Shown here: piece by piece, positions 6,746-15,055 of the stretch | How positions within the stretch are numbered: position 1 is the stretch's first letter | Layout of the letters: each line of letters starts with the position of its first letter | Assembly (NCBI GenBank): GCA_002170275.2 | Contig: NHFH02000018.1 | Coordinates: 40,830-56,021 of the forward strand | From: Candidatus Pelagibacter sp. TMED106 | Lineage (GTDB): Bacteria; Pseudomonadota; Alphaproteobacteria; Pelagibacterales; Pelagibacteraceae | Direction: 5' to 3' | Length of the DNA: 15,192 bases | The notes under the pieces: generated by a model | What the model was told of the DNA's origin: nothing | Databases searched by the model: none | What the model saw: only the letters and a program-made list of their open reading frames with translations | Made by a program: the position numbers and the translations under genes

Positions 6746-8658
6746 TATTTTAAAATTAAAAATGTTAATAAAGCTGAAAAACCTAATAACATCATAAATG
6801 CATATTGATATATATATCCACTTTGAAATTTATTAGCCTTAAGAGAAAGATTTTTAATTAAAGATGAAATTCCATCGGGTCCAAATTTATCAATGATTTT
6901 AATATCAACAAATTTCCAAAAAAATACTCCAATCCTTTTTGAAGATCTAATAAATACTAAATCATACAATTCATCAAAATACCACTTTTTAATTAAAAAT
7001 TGATAAAGAGGTTTATTTGAATCAGCCAAAAAATTTGGAACATCTTTATTTTTAACAAATAAATAATACGAGAGAGGTATAGATAAAACTACAATTATAG
7101 GAGTAATCAACACAATCCATGCAGGCGGATGTTCTTTACTTAGTGGAGTTAAAAATTTAATTGACTGTCCCCAAAAATCATTTGAACTTGAAAAGCTAAT
7201 AAACAGATCTTTAAAAAAGAATCCTGCAAATACTGCTCCTATTGAAAGAACAATTAAAGGCAAAAGAATGATTATTGGAGATTCATGAAGATCTTCGATT
7301 TTTAATTTTTGATTATTATAACTTCCATGAAATGTCTTAAATATTAATCTCCAGGAATATATGGATGTTAGAAAAGCTGTAAAAATTCCTATTCCAGCAG
7401 CAAAATATCCACTAGTATTACCCTTTAAATAAGCAAATTCTATTATTGCATCTTTTGAATAAAATCCAGATAAGAAAGGGAAACCTGTTAAAGCTAGAGT
7501 TCCAATAATCATTAAAACATATGTATAGGGAAGTTTTTTATAAACTGCTCCCATGTTATTAATATTTTGTTCGTTATTAAAAGAGTGTATTACAGATCCA
7601 GATCCCAAGAATAATAAAGCTTTAAAAAAAGCATGCGTAAATAAATGAAACATTGCAACATTGTATGCACCCACTCCAGCAGCAAAAAACATATAACCAA
7701 GTTGGCTACACGTCGAATAGGCAATTATCTTTTTAATATCTGTTTGAACTAGTGCAACTGTAGCTGCGAAAAAGGCAGTAGTCATTCCTATTACTGTAAT
7801 TAAATTTAATGCTAAAGTAGAATATTCAAAAATTGGAGAACATCTAACAACTAAAAATACACCCGCTGTTACCATTGTTGCGGCATGTATCAATGCTGAC
7901 ACAGGGGTAGGTCCTTCCATAGCGTCTGGTAGCCAAGTATGTAAAAAAATTTGAGCTGATTTACCCATTGCACCAATAAATAAAAGAATACAAATTAGAT
8001 CTATTGATTTTATAGCAATTCCTAAAAAGATTATTTCTTTATTAATAATTTGAGGGATTTGTTGAAATACCTCCTCATAATTTACTGTACCAAATAAATA
8101 AAAAATTAAAAAAATTCCTAGAGCAAAACCAAAATCTCCAACTCTATTAACCAAAAAAGCTTTAATTGCAGCAGCATTAGCTGTTTCCTTTTTAAACCAA
8201 AAACCAATTAAAAAATATGAACAAAGACCTACACCTTCCCATCCAAAAAATAATTGTAAAAAATTATCTGCTGTCACTAAAGTTAACATTGAAAATGTAA
8301 ACAAAGATAGATAAGCCATAAACCTTGGCTTGTGAGGATCGTGTGACATATATCCTATAGAATAAATATGAACTATTGCTGATATCAGTGTAACTACTAC
8401 TAACATTACTGATGATAAAGCATCAATTTTTATAGACCAGTTTACATTTAAAGTGCCAGAATTTATCCAGGTAGCAATTAGAATATTGTTTTCATAACGA
8501 TTTATAATTACATCATAAAATATTATCAAAGATAAAATTGCTGAAATTGAAACAAATAAACTTGTAATCAATTCTGAATTTCTATCTCCAATAAATTTTC
8601 CAAAAAAACCAGAAGTTATGGAAGCTAATAATGGAAGAAACAGTAATGCAATTTCCAT
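6745..8658 (-). CDS. nuoL: NADH-quinone oxidoreductase subunit L
   Basis: NuoL is the distal, largest antiporter-like proton-pumping subunit of complex I. The 637 residues allow the 14-helix core plus the long lateral helix and final anchor helix that run along the membrane arm. Conserved residues seen are E141 (FFGWEGVGLCSYFLIGFW), D175 (NRVGDFG), K233 (MGKSAQIFLHTWLPDAMEGP) with H240 and H258 (LIHAATMVTAG), K347 (HAFFKALLFLGSGSVIH) and K402 (SGFYSKD). All positions expected for proton transfer are kept. The ATG at 8658 is one base after the nuoK stop and is preceded at four bases by GAAAGGA. It is the longest membrane gene of the window and shows no frameshift. Confidence 0.98.
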   Translation of the reverse strand: MEIALLFLPLLASITSGFFGKFIGDRNSELITSLFVSISAILSLIIFYDVIINRYENNILIATWINSGTLNVNWSIKIDALSSVMLVVVTLISAIVHIYSIGYMSHDPHKPRFMAYLSLFTFSMLTLVTADNFLQLFFGWEGVGLCSYFLIGFWFKKETANAAAIKAFLVNRVGDFGFALGIFLIFYLFGTVNYEEVFQQIPQIINKEIIFLGIAIKSIDLICILLFIGAMGKSAQIFLHTWLPDAMEGPTPVSALIHAATMVTAGVFLVVRCSPIFEYSTLALNLITVIGMTTAFFAATVALVQTDIKKIIAYSTCSQLGYMFFAAGVGAYNVAMFHLFTHAFFKALLFLGSGSVIHSFNNEQNINNMGAVYKKLPYTYVLMIIGTLALTGFPFLSGFYSKDAIIEFAYLKGNTSGYFAAGIGIFTAFLTSIYSWRLIFKTFHGSYNNQKLKIEDLHESPIIILLPLIVLSIGAVFAGFFFKDLFISFSSSNDFWGQSIKFLTPLSKEHPPAWIVLITPIIVVLSIPLSYYLFVKNKDVPNFLADSNKPLYQFLIKKWYFDELYDLVFIRSSKRIGVFFWKFVDIKIIDKFGPDGISSLIKNLSLKANKFQSGYIYQYAFMMLLGFSALLTFLILK

Positions 8659-8659
8659 A

Positions 8660-8971
8660 TTATCCTTTCAAACTATCTATTTTCTCTACTTCTATAGATG
8701 TAGAATTACGATAATAGACAACAATTATAGCTAAACCTATTGCTGCTTCAGCGGCCGCTACAGTTAAAATAAAAAGTGTAAAAATCTGACCTGACAAATC
8801 ATTTATAAAAATAGAAAATGATACTAAATTTATATTTACAGCTAAAAGAATTAACTCAATACTCATTAAAATTACTATAATGTTTTTTCTATTTAGAAAA
8901 ATACCTACTACTCCAATAGTAAATATAATCGCGCCTAAAGTAAGATAATGTCCTAAACCAATTTCAATCAT
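8660..8971 (-). CDS. nuoK: NADH-quinone oxidoreductase subunit K
   Basis: NuoK is a small three-helix subunit of the complex I membrane arm that carries two buried glutamates essential for proton translocation. With the ATG at 8971 the protein is 103 residues, normal for the family (about 100), beginning MIEIGLGHYL. The key residues are E39 in MSIELILLAVN and E75 in VAAAEAAIGLAI, matching E. coli E36 and E72. The longest frame opens at a GTG (9016), but that adds 15 polar residues unlike any NuoK. The ATG has AAAGGGG nine bases upstream and overlaps the nuoJ stop by 8 bases, the same pattern as other junctions here. The helix-3 alanine-rich motif gives a GC-rich palindrome at 8751-8758, a striking sight in this AT-rich DNA but explained by the codons. 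Confidence 0.97.
   Translation of the reverse strand: MIEIGLGHYLTLGAIIFTIGVVGIFLNRKNIIVILMSIELILLAVNINLVSFSIFINDLSGQIFTLFILTVAAAEAAIGLAIIVVYYRNSTSIEVEKIDSLKG
8663..8669 (-). promoter_or_regulatory. Shine-Dalgarno sequence of nuoL
   Basis: GAAAGGA on the minus strand lies four bases before the nuoL ATG (8658), inside the last codons of nuoK. It supports this start and shows that nuoL can recruit ribosomes itself as well as by coupling with nuoK. Confidence 0.65.
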
Positions 8972-9593
8972 CAATTTTGACCCCTTTGTTGGTTTGAACA
9001 TTGACCACTTCAACACCTTCTTCTCTTTCTCTAGAAATTTGTCTAAAATAACCTTGTTTCTTTACACCAGTTCTTTTTCTAAACGTAAGAACAATTGCTC
9101 CAATCATTGCAACTAATAAAATCATTCCACTTAATTGAAACACATGAATATAATCAGTGTACAAAACATAGCCAATGGAATGAGTATTACTTATATTGTT
9201 TATTGGTAGTGACATAGAATTTACTAAATCTGGTTTAAATTTCCATCCACCTATAACTACAAGTAGTTCAAAAAAAATAAGAGAGCTAATAATTATACCT
9301 ATTGGAATATGTTTCGAAGTAAATTCACCACTAAACCATTGGTTTTTTTGTTGAGCAACGTTTAGCATCATAACAACAAACAAAAATAATACTGCGACAG
9401 CACCTACATAAACAATCAACATTATCATTCCTAAAAATTCAGCGCCTATCATTATAAATAAACAAGAAATACTGATAAAATCTAATATTAAAAAGAAAAC
9501 TGAATGGACTGTATTTTTAGATACAGTCACCATAATAGCAGAAATGATCGCTATTAGTGAAAATGAAAAAAAAAAAATAGAATGTGCTAACAT
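8964..9593 (-). CDS. nuoJ: NADH-quinone oxidoreductase subunit J
   Basis: NuoJ is a five-helix membrane subunit of complex I lying next to NuoH and NuoK; its third helix takes part in coupling. The 209 residues include the conserved helix-3 region MIMLIVYVGAVAVLFLFVVM (57-76). A polar C-terminal tail (from about 172, RKRTGVKKQGYFRQ and onward) resembles alphaproteobacterial NuoJ. The ATG at 9593 is five bases after the nuoI stop and has no clear Shine-Dalgarno sequence. Codons 6-10 contain an unbroken run of 12 T on the coding strand (9566-9577), encoding I-F-F-F-S. The frame stays open through it, so the gene is intact as read. It ends with TGA in an 8-base overlap with nuoK. Confidence 0.97.
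   Translation of the reverse strand: MLAHSIFFFSFSLIAIISAIMVTVSKNTVHSVFFLILDFISISCLFIMIGAEFLGMIMLIVYVGAVAVLFLFVVMMLNVAQQKNQWFSGEFTSKHIPIGIIISSLIFFELLVVIGGWKFKPDLVNSMSLPINNISNTHSIGYVLYTDYIHVFQLSGMILLVAMIGAIVLTFRKRTGVKKQGYFRQISREREEGVEVVNVQTNKGVKIDD
8981..8987 (-). promoter_or_regulatory. Shine-Dalgarno sequence deciding the nuoK start
   Basis: AAAGGGG on the minus strand lies nine bases before the ATG at 8971, within the 3' end of nuoJ. It favours this ATG over the GTG at 9016 that opens the longest frame. Confidence 0.7.
9566..9577 (-). repeat. 12-base homopolymer tract in the nuoJ start region
   Basis: Twelve consecutive A on the plus strand (T on the coding strand) fall within codons 6-10 of nuoJ. 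Tracts of this length are prone to replication or transcription slippage and to sequencing error. A one-base change would abolish NuoJ. Confidence 0.95.
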
Positions 9594-9598
9594 AATAA

Positions 9599-10084
9599 TT
9601 ATCTATAAGGATTGTCTGCTTTTATATTTGCTGCTAAAATATTTTCCCATCTATCTCCATTATCTAAAAGTTTTTCTTTATTGTAGTAAAGTTCTTCCCT
9701 TGTTTCTGTTGAAAATTCAAAATTAGGACCTTGTACAATTGCATCTACTGGACAAGATTCTTCACATAATCCACAATAAATACATTTCATCATATCTATA
9801 TCGTATCTAGTAGTTTTTCTACTACCATCTGCTCTTTCCGTTGACTCTATAGTAATTGCTTGAGCAGGACATACAGCCTCACAAAGTTTACATGCAATAC
9901 ATCTTTCCTCACCATTTGGGTATCTTCGTAAAGCATGTTCGCCTCTAAATCTTGGGCTTATTTTACCTTTTTCAAAAGGATAATTAATAGTTTTTTTTGA
10001 TTTAAAAATTTCTTTGATAGCAATTATAAGACCTGTTAAAAAATCTAATAAAAAAATTGTTTTAAAAATTCTAGAAATTTTCAT
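9599..10084 (-). CDS. nuoI: NADH-quinone oxidoreductase subunit I (2x[4Fe-4S])
   Basis: NuoI carries the iron-sulphur clusters N6a and N6b that pass electrons from NuoG towards N2 and ubiquinone. It sits where the peripheral and membrane arms meet. The 161 residues contain two ferredoxin motifs: C62-C65-C68-C72 (CIACKLCEAVCP) and C101-C104-C107-C111 (CIYCGLCEESCP). An N-terminal amphipathic or hydrophobic stretch (8-25) precedes the conserved PRFRGEHALRRYPNGEERC segment (45-62). Length and C-terminus (ending NPYR) match alphaproteobacterial and mitochondrial (TYKY/NDUFS8) homologues. The ATG at 10084 is two bases after the nuoH stop. No Shine-Dalgarno sequence is obvious, so coupling to nuoH is likely. 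Confidence 0.98.
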   Translation of the reverse strand: MKISRIFKTIFLLDFLTGLIIAIKEIFKSKKTINYPFEKGKISPRFRGEHALRRYPNGEERCIACKLCEAVCPAQAITIESTERADGSRKTTRYDIDMMKCIYCGLCEESCPVDAIVQGPNFEFSTETREELYYNKEKLLDNGDRWENILAANIKADNPYR

Positions 10085-10086
10085 AG

Positions 10087-11088
10087 TTATACAGTTGGCA
10101 ATAAATCAAAATAAAATAAATAACTTGCGGTTAATACTACCCAAAGTAATGATAGAGGCAAAAACACTTTCCACCCCAATCTCATCAATTGATCATATCT
10201 ATATCTCGGAACAATAGCTTTTACTAAAGCAAATAGTATAAATAAGAATAATATCTTTAAAATTAACCATATTGCACCTGGAATTAAGTTTAAGGGATAA
10301 ATTTCGATTGGACTTAACCACCCTCCTAAAAAAAGAACTGAACCCATAGCACACATAAGTAAAATATTAGCATACTCTCCTAGCCAAAACATTGCATACA
10401 TCATTCCTGAGTATTCAGTTTGATAACCAGCAACTAATTCTGCCTCAGCTTCTGGCAAGTCAAATGGAGGTCTATTAGTTTCCGCTAAAGCTGATATAAA
10501 AAAAATAACAAACATTGGAAATAAAGGAATTACAAACCATATATTTTTTTGTGCCATTACAATTTCGTTTAAATTTAGTGAACCAACACATAATAAAACA
10601 TTTATTATTATTACCCCTATCGAAACCTCATAAGATACCATCTGAGCTGCAGATCTAATCGCTCCTAAAAAGGGATATTTAGAATTTGAAGCCCAACCAC
10701 CCATTATTATCCCGTATACTCCTAGAGAAGAAACCGCAAATAAATATAATATACCTACATTAATATCAGCTAATACCTGAGTGGCACTAAAAGGAATAAC
10801 TGCCCAAGATATCAAAGCTAGAGTCATTGTAATTATAGGGGCTAAAATAAAAATCGCTTTATTTGCACTAGAAGGGACAATGACTTCTTTAAAGACATAT
10901 TTTAAAGCATCAGCAAGTGATTGAAGTAATCCAAAAGGTCCAACAACATTTGGTCCCTGTCTTTTTTGTACAAAAGCCCAGATACGACGATCTAGCCAAA
11001 CTACCATAGCCACAGAAACTAAAACCGGAACTAATACATATAAAATTTTATATACTTCTGAAATGATGATATTTATGTAATTTATCAT
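10087..11088 (-). CDS. nuoH: NADH-quinone oxidoreductase subunit H
   Basis: NuoH (mitochondrial ND1) anchors the peripheral arm, forms much of the ubiquinone tunnel and links quinone reduction to proton pumping. The 333 residues give the expected eight helices. Typical motifs are LDRRIWAFVQKRQGPNVVGP (32-51), SYEVSIG (152-158) and the acidic loop AETNRPPFDLPEAEAELVAG (202-221) followed by YQTEYSG. The first has Asp where E. coli has Glu, a change I associate with other alphaproteobacteria. The ATG at 11088 shares its A with the nuoG stop (TAATG), and AGAAGGA ends two bases before it. It is a full-length and unremarkable member of the family. Confidence 0.98.
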   Translation of the reverse strand: MINYINIIISEVYKILYVLVPVLVSVAMVVWLDRRIWAFVQKRQGPNVVGPFGLLQSLADALKYVFKEVIVPSSANKAIFILAPIITMTLALISWAVIPFSATQVLADINVGILYLFAVSSLGVYGIIMGGWASNSKYPFLGAIRSAAQMVSYEVSIGVIIINVLLCVGSLNLNEIVMAQKNIWFVIPLFPMFVIFFISALAETNRPPFDLPEAEAELVAGYQTEYSGMMYAMFWLGEYANILLMCAMGSVLFLGGWLSPIEIYPLNLIPGAIWLILKILFLFILFALVKAIVPRYRYDQLMRLGWKVFLPLSLLWVVLTASYLFYFDLLPTV

Positions 11089-13130
11089 TATCCTTCTGTG
11101 CCCGTTGACTTAAAGTTTATTTTAGATTTTTTACACTCAAGCATAGTTTTTGAAGACCTAGCAATTACATTTGAAAGATAATAGTCTTCATTATTAATTT
11201 TTAAATCTTCATTTTCAAAAAACAAATTATTACTATCTGGAAGTTTTTTATTATCATTTTTTTTTAGATACAAATTTATTTGATTAAGCATACTATTATC
11301 TAACTCATCTTTATCATTAAATAATTTTCTATGGTTTATAAACTCTGCTAGTTCATTAATTATCATCCAATCTTCTTTTGCATCGCCTGGGGGATAAGAC
11401 GCTTTATAGGCTTTTTGAAGTTTTCCTTCAAGATTTGTAAAAAACCCATTTTGTTCAGTATAAGCCGCTCCAGGTAAAATAATATCAGCTATCTCAGCTC
11501 CATTATCTCCGTGACTTCCTTGATAGATAATAAATTCATCTTTTTTTTTAAATTTTAAGTTATCTTGACCTAAAAGATAAACAATTTCGAATTTATGGTC
11601 TTCTAAATCTTTTAATACTTCATTTTCACCATTTTTTGTTTTGTACAAACCCAAATCAAAGCTTCCAACTGTTGAAGCGTTTTCTGAAATAATATTAAAA
11701 GAATTCCAATCATTAGAAATTTTACCATTTTTATGTAGGTATGTTTTAACTTTTTCAAAAACATATTTAGCTGATTTTGATTTTAGTAATGACTGACCAA
11801 TTATTATCAATGGTTTTTTTGAACTTTTTATCAAACTAGATACTGGATGATTATCCTCACAAATATCTTTAATATTTGAAATCTTACCATCTAGGCTTTC
11901 ATATGGATAAGTTAGATCACCAACATTATTAAGAGATATAACTTTTGTTTTGTTTTTTAAATAAGCTTTTCTAATTCTAGCATTCAAAATAGTTGCTTCG
12001 TATCTTGGATTAGTTCCTATGAATAAAATAAAATCAGACTCTTCGATACCATTAATTTTTGAATTAAATAAATAATTTTCTCTTTTTTCAGGGTTTAAAT
12101 ACCGATTGTCATTTCTTGACTCAATATTTTGTGACCCTAGTGTTTTGTTAAAAAATTCTTTAAATACATATAAAGTTTCCATATTTGTTAAATCACCTGT
12201 AATTCCACATATCTTGTCTTTATTTGAGTTTTCAAATTTTGATTTAATTATATTAAAAACTTCTTTCCATGATGCTTTTTCAAACTTACCACTATATTTT
12301 ATATATGGTGTATCTAATCTTTGACTCAAAAGTCCATCACAAGCATATCTTGTTTTATCAGAAATCCATTCCTCATTAATATCTTCATTGATTCTAGGTA
12401 AAACTCTCTTAACTTCCCATCCATAACTATCTACTCTAATATTTGATCCTAAAGCATCCATTACATCAATAGTTTCTGTTTTTTTTAATTCCCATGGTCG
12501 CGCTTCAAAAACATAAGGTTTTGAGGTTAAAGCCCCAACAGGACATAAATCAACAACATTAGCTGACAATTCTGATTGCATGGATTGTTCAAGATATGTT
12601 GTAATTTGCATATCCTCACCTCTTCCTATGGCTCCAATTTCAGGTACACCTGCAACTTCAGTTGCAAATCTAATGCATCTAGTGCAGTGAATACACCTAG
12701 TCATTTGAGTTTTTATTAATGGTCCCATATTTTTTTCTGGAACAGACCTTTTGTTTTCTTTGTATCTTGATTTATCAATACCATAAAACATTGATTGATC
12801 CTGTAAATCGCATTCACCTCCTTGATCACATACTGGGCAATCAAGCGGATGATTTGCCAATAAAAATTCCATCACACCTTTTCTAGCTTTTTCGACAAAT
12901 TTAGTATTTGTTTTAATATTCATACCTTCAGTCGCTGGCATTGCACAAGATGCTACTGGTTTTGAAGATTTTTCTATTTCAACTAAACACATTCTACAAT
13001 TACCAGCTATTGATAATTTTTCGTGATAACAAAATCTTGGTATTTCTACTCCAGCTTTTTCACATGCTTGAAGTACAGTAAGCCCTTCTTCAATTTCTAT
13101 TTCATTATTATTTACTTTTAATTTAAGCAT
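11088..13130 (-). CDS. nuoG: NADH-quinone oxidoreductase subunit G
   Basis: NuoG is the large iron-sulphur subunit of the peripheral arm and carries electrons from the flavin side to NuoI. The 680 residues begin with a 2Fe-2S ferredoxin domain (N1b: C34, C45, C48, C62). The His/Cys cluster follows (N5: H94, C98, C101, C107 in HPLDCPVCDQGGEC), then the 4Fe-4S cluster N4 (C146, C149, C152, C196). From about 220 to the end is a molybdopterin-oxidoreductase-like domain without cofactor residues, which includes GDNGAEIADIILPGAAYTEQ. The extra cluster N7 of E. coli NuoG is missing; that region (227-255) reads like mitochondrial NDUFS1, with LPRINEDINEEWISDKTRYA. The ATG at 13130 overlaps nuoF by 8 bases and is preceded by an A run with no Shine-Dalgarno sequence. 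Confidence 0.98.
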   Translation of the reverse strand: MLKLKVNNNEIEIEEGLTVLQACEKAGVEIPRFCYHEKLSIAGNCRMCLVEIEKSSKPVASCAMPATEGMNIKTNTKFVEKARKGVMEFLLANHPLDCPVCDQGGECDLQDQSMFYGIDKSRYKENKRSVPEKNMGPLIKTQMTRCIHCTRCIRFATEVAGVPEIGAIGRGEDMQITTYLEQSMQSELSANVVDLCPVGALTSKPYVFEARPWELKKTETIDVMDALGSNIRVDSYGWEVKRVLPRINEDINEEWISDKTRYACDGLLSQRLDTPYIKYSGKFEKASWKEVFNIIKSKFENSNKDKICGITGDLTNMETLYVFKEFFNKTLGSQNIESRNDNRYLNPEKRENYLFNSKINGIEESDFILFIGTNPRYEATILNARIRKAYLKNKTKVISLNNVGDLTYPYESLDGKISNIKDICEDNHPVSSLIKSSKKPLIIIGQSLLKSKSAKYVFEKVKTYLHKNGKISNDWNSFNIISENASTVGSFDLGLYKTKNGENEVLKDLEDHKFEIVYLLGQDNLKFKKKDEFIIYQGSHGDNGAEIADIILPGAAYTEQNGFFTNLEGKLQKAYKASYPPGDAKEDWMIINELAEFINHRKLFNDKDELDNSMLNQINLYLKKNDNKKLPDSNNLFFENEDLKINNEDYYLSNVIARSSKTMLECKKSKINFKSTGTEG

Positions 13131-14454
13131 TTTTTTTATCTAATAAATGTTGATCAACTAAATATGGAATATCTTTACCTCTATCGAAAGTTGGATTAAA
13201 ATTATTTCTCTTTTCAATTTCTTTTTTAAAGTGTCTCAATAAGCCTTGAACAGGCCAAGATGCCCCTTCCCCAAAAGCACAAATAGTATGTCCAGCAATT
13301 TGGTCTGTGACATCTCCCAACATACTTACTTCATCTCTTGATGCTTCTCCTTTTGCCATTCTTTCTAACATTCTCCACATCCATCCAGAACCTTCTCTAC
13401 AAGGTGTACATTGACCACAGCTTTCATGTTTATAGAAACGAGCAATTCTAGCCATACATTTAATAATATCTTGATCTTTATTAATCACAACTACACCTGC
13501 AGTTCCTAAGCCACTTTTTGCTTCTATAAGTGAGTCAAAATCCATTTTAAGAGTTTCACAAATATTTTTTGGTATTAAAGGCATAGAAGACCCTCCTGGT
13601 ATAACTGCTTGCAGATTATCCCATCCCCCTACAACTCCACCAGCGTGAACTTCTATTAATTCTTTTAGTGGAATACTCATCTCTTCTTCAACATTACATG
13701 GATTATTCACATTGCCTGATATGCAAAAGATTTTAGTTCCAGTATTTTTTTCTCTTCCTAATGTAGCAAACCATTTTGAACCTTTTCTCAATATAGTCGG
13801 TACTACTGCAATTGTTTCAACATTATTTATAATAGTTGGACAACCATATAGCCCGATTAGTGCTGGAAAAGGTGGCTTTAATCTTGGTTGACCCTTTTTT
13901 CCTTCTATACTTTCCAATAAAGCAGTTTCTTCACCACAAATATATGCACCTGCACCATAATGAATATAAATATCTAAATCCCATCCTGTTCCTGAAGCAT
14001 TTTTTCCTATCAAATTTTTTTCATAAGCTTCATCTATTGTTTTTTGGAGTTTTTGACCTTCAAAAAAATATTCCCCTCTTATATAAATATAACAAATATG
14101 TGCATTAACTGCATAAGATGCAATTAAACAACCTTCTATTAATTTGTGTGGCTCAAATCTTAATATATCTCGATCTTTACAAGTTCCTGGCTCTGACTCA
14201 TCAGCATTTATAACTAAATAATGTGGTCTTGCTCCAATTTCTTTTGGTGCAAAAGACCATTTTAATCCAGTTGGGAATCCTGCTCCTCCTCTTCCTCTTA
14301 ATTGAGAGTCTTTAACTTCGTTGATAATCCAATCTCTTCCTTTATTAATTATTTTTTGAGTATCAATCCAGTCTCCTCTCTGTTTCGATGATTCTAGATC
14401 AGATCCTTTATCGTTGTATAAATTTTGAAATATTCTATCTTTATCTTCAAGCAT
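13123..14454 (-). CDS. nuoF: NADH-quinone oxidoreductase subunit F (NADH/FMN site)
   Basis: NuoF binds NADH, FMN and the 4Fe-4S cluster N3; it is where complex I oxidises NADH. In 443 residues the flavin/nucleotide-binding glycine motif GRGGAGFPTGLKW is at 54-66. VINADESEPGTCKDR (81-95) and GAGAYICGEETALLES (167-182) follow. The N3 cysteines are C346, C349 and C352 (SCGQCTPCREG) with C392 (HTICAFGEG). Length and motif spacing are normal. The ATG at 14454 overlaps the nuoE stop by 8 bases, and no Shine-Dalgarno sequence is visible, so translation is probably coupled to nuoE. The product would work with NuoE and NuoG as the soluble NADH dehydrogenase module. Confidence 0.98.
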   Translation of the reverse strand: MLEDKDRIFQNLYNDKGSDLESSKQRGDWIDTQKIINKGRDWIINEVKDSQLRGRGGAGFPTGLKWSFAPKEIGARPHYLVINADESEPGTCKDRDILRFEPHKLIEGCLIASYAVNAHICYIYIRGEYFFEGQKLQKTIDEAYEKNLIGKNASGTGWDLDIYIHYGAGAYICGEETALLESIEGKKGQPRLKPPFPALIGLYGCPTIINNVETIAVVPTILRKGSKWFATLGREKNTGTKIFCISGNVNNPCNVEEEMSIPLKELIEVHAGGVVGGWDNLQAVIPGGSSMPLIPKNICETLKMDFDSLIEAKSGLGTAGVVVINKDQDIIKCMARIARFYKHESCGQCTPCREGSGWMWRMLERMAKGEASRDEVSMLGDVTDQIAGHTICAFGEGASWPVQGLLRHFKKEIEKRNNFNPTFDRGKDIPYLVDQHLLDKKNA

Positions 14455-15055
14455 TTTTAAAATTAGTTAAAGTTTTTCTATTATTTTCTGGTTCACTATT
14501 TTTACGACCTTTATATGATCCAGGTTTTGGAGTTTCATTTTTTGAAATTTTCTCTAAAATTTCTAACATTTTATTTTTATCCAAATCTTCGTAATAATGG
14601 TCATTTATTTGCATCATTGGAGCATTAACACAGGCTCCTAAACACTCAACTTCTGTCCATGAACAATTTTTATCTTTTGAAAGTTCATTTTCATTTTCTG
14701 AAATTTTTTCTTTGCATGCATCTATAAGTTTATAAGCTCCTCTAATCATACAAGGTGTGGTCGTGCAGACTTGAATAAAATATTTGCCAACTGGTGAAAG
14801 ATTATACATTGAATAAAACGTAGCCACCTCGTAAACTTGGATGTACGGCATATCTAATAACTTTGCAATGTATTTCATTGCAGCTAATGGTATCCAATTA
14901 TCGTTTTGTCTTTGAGCAATATAAAGTAATGCCATAACAGAACTTTGTTTTTTATCTTTAGGGTAATTTGCAATAATTTTATTTGCAGCATCTAAAGAGG
15001 TCTGGCTAAATTCAAAACTTTTAGGTTGCTCTTTATAAGGTCTTCTTAAACTCAC
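14447..15055 (-). CDS. nuoE: NADH-quinone oxidoreductase subunit E (2Fe-2S)
   Basis: NuoE is a thioredoxin-fold 2Fe-2S protein (cluster N1a) of the NADH dehydrogenase module, paired with NuoF. The cluster cysteines are C97 and C102 (CTTTPC) and C138 and C142 (CLGAC). The helical N-terminal part contains VYEVATFYSMYNLSPVGKY (74-92). The 202 residues include a polar tail after about residue 170 with KPGSYKGRKNSEPE, which resembles the tail of alphaproteobacterial and mitochondrial homologues. Translation begins at a GTG (15055) that overlaps the nuoD stop as GTGA. A strong Shine-Dalgarno GGGGAGG seven bases upstream and the family-like N-terminus (SLRRPYKEQPKSF) support that start. It ends in TGA, overlapping nuoF by 8 bases. 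Confidence 0.97.
   Translation of the reverse strand: MSLRRPYKEQPKSFEFSQTSLDAANKIIANYPKDKKQSSVMALLYIAQRQNDNWIPLAAMKYIAKLLDMPYIQVYEVATFYSMYNLSPVGKYFIQVCTTTPCMIRGAYKLIDACKEKISENENELSKDKNCSWTEVECLGACVNAPMMQINDHYYEDLDKNKMLEILEKISKNETPKPGSYKGRKNSEPENNRKTLTNFKNA

Noticed and set aside
8751..8758. GC-only 8-base palindrome in an AT-rich region
   Set aside because: It encodes the conserved alanine-rich helix around E75 of NuoK, so codon content explains it; no other copies were noticed.
9544..9726. Plus-strand open frame opposite nuoJ/nuoI
   Set aside because: Antisense to two well-conserved genes, with low-complexity Leu/Ile/Tyr-rich translation and no motif; a by-product of A/T-rich codons.
10014..10217. 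Plus-strand open frame opposite nuoI/nuoH
   Set aside because: Antisense to conserved coding sequence, no recognisable domain or ribosome binding site.
12106..12324. Plus-strand open frame opposite nuoG
   Set aside because: Antisense shadow of the nuoG molybdopterin-like domain with no independent support.
13836..14108. 90-codon plus-strand open frame opposite nuoF
   Set aside because: Longest antisense frame, but it mirrors conserved NuoF motifs and its translation is His/Leu/Tyr-rich low complexity.
14388..14594. Plus-strand open frame opposite the nuoE/nuoF junction
   Set aside because: Spans two real genes on the other strand; hydrophobic translation with no family signal.
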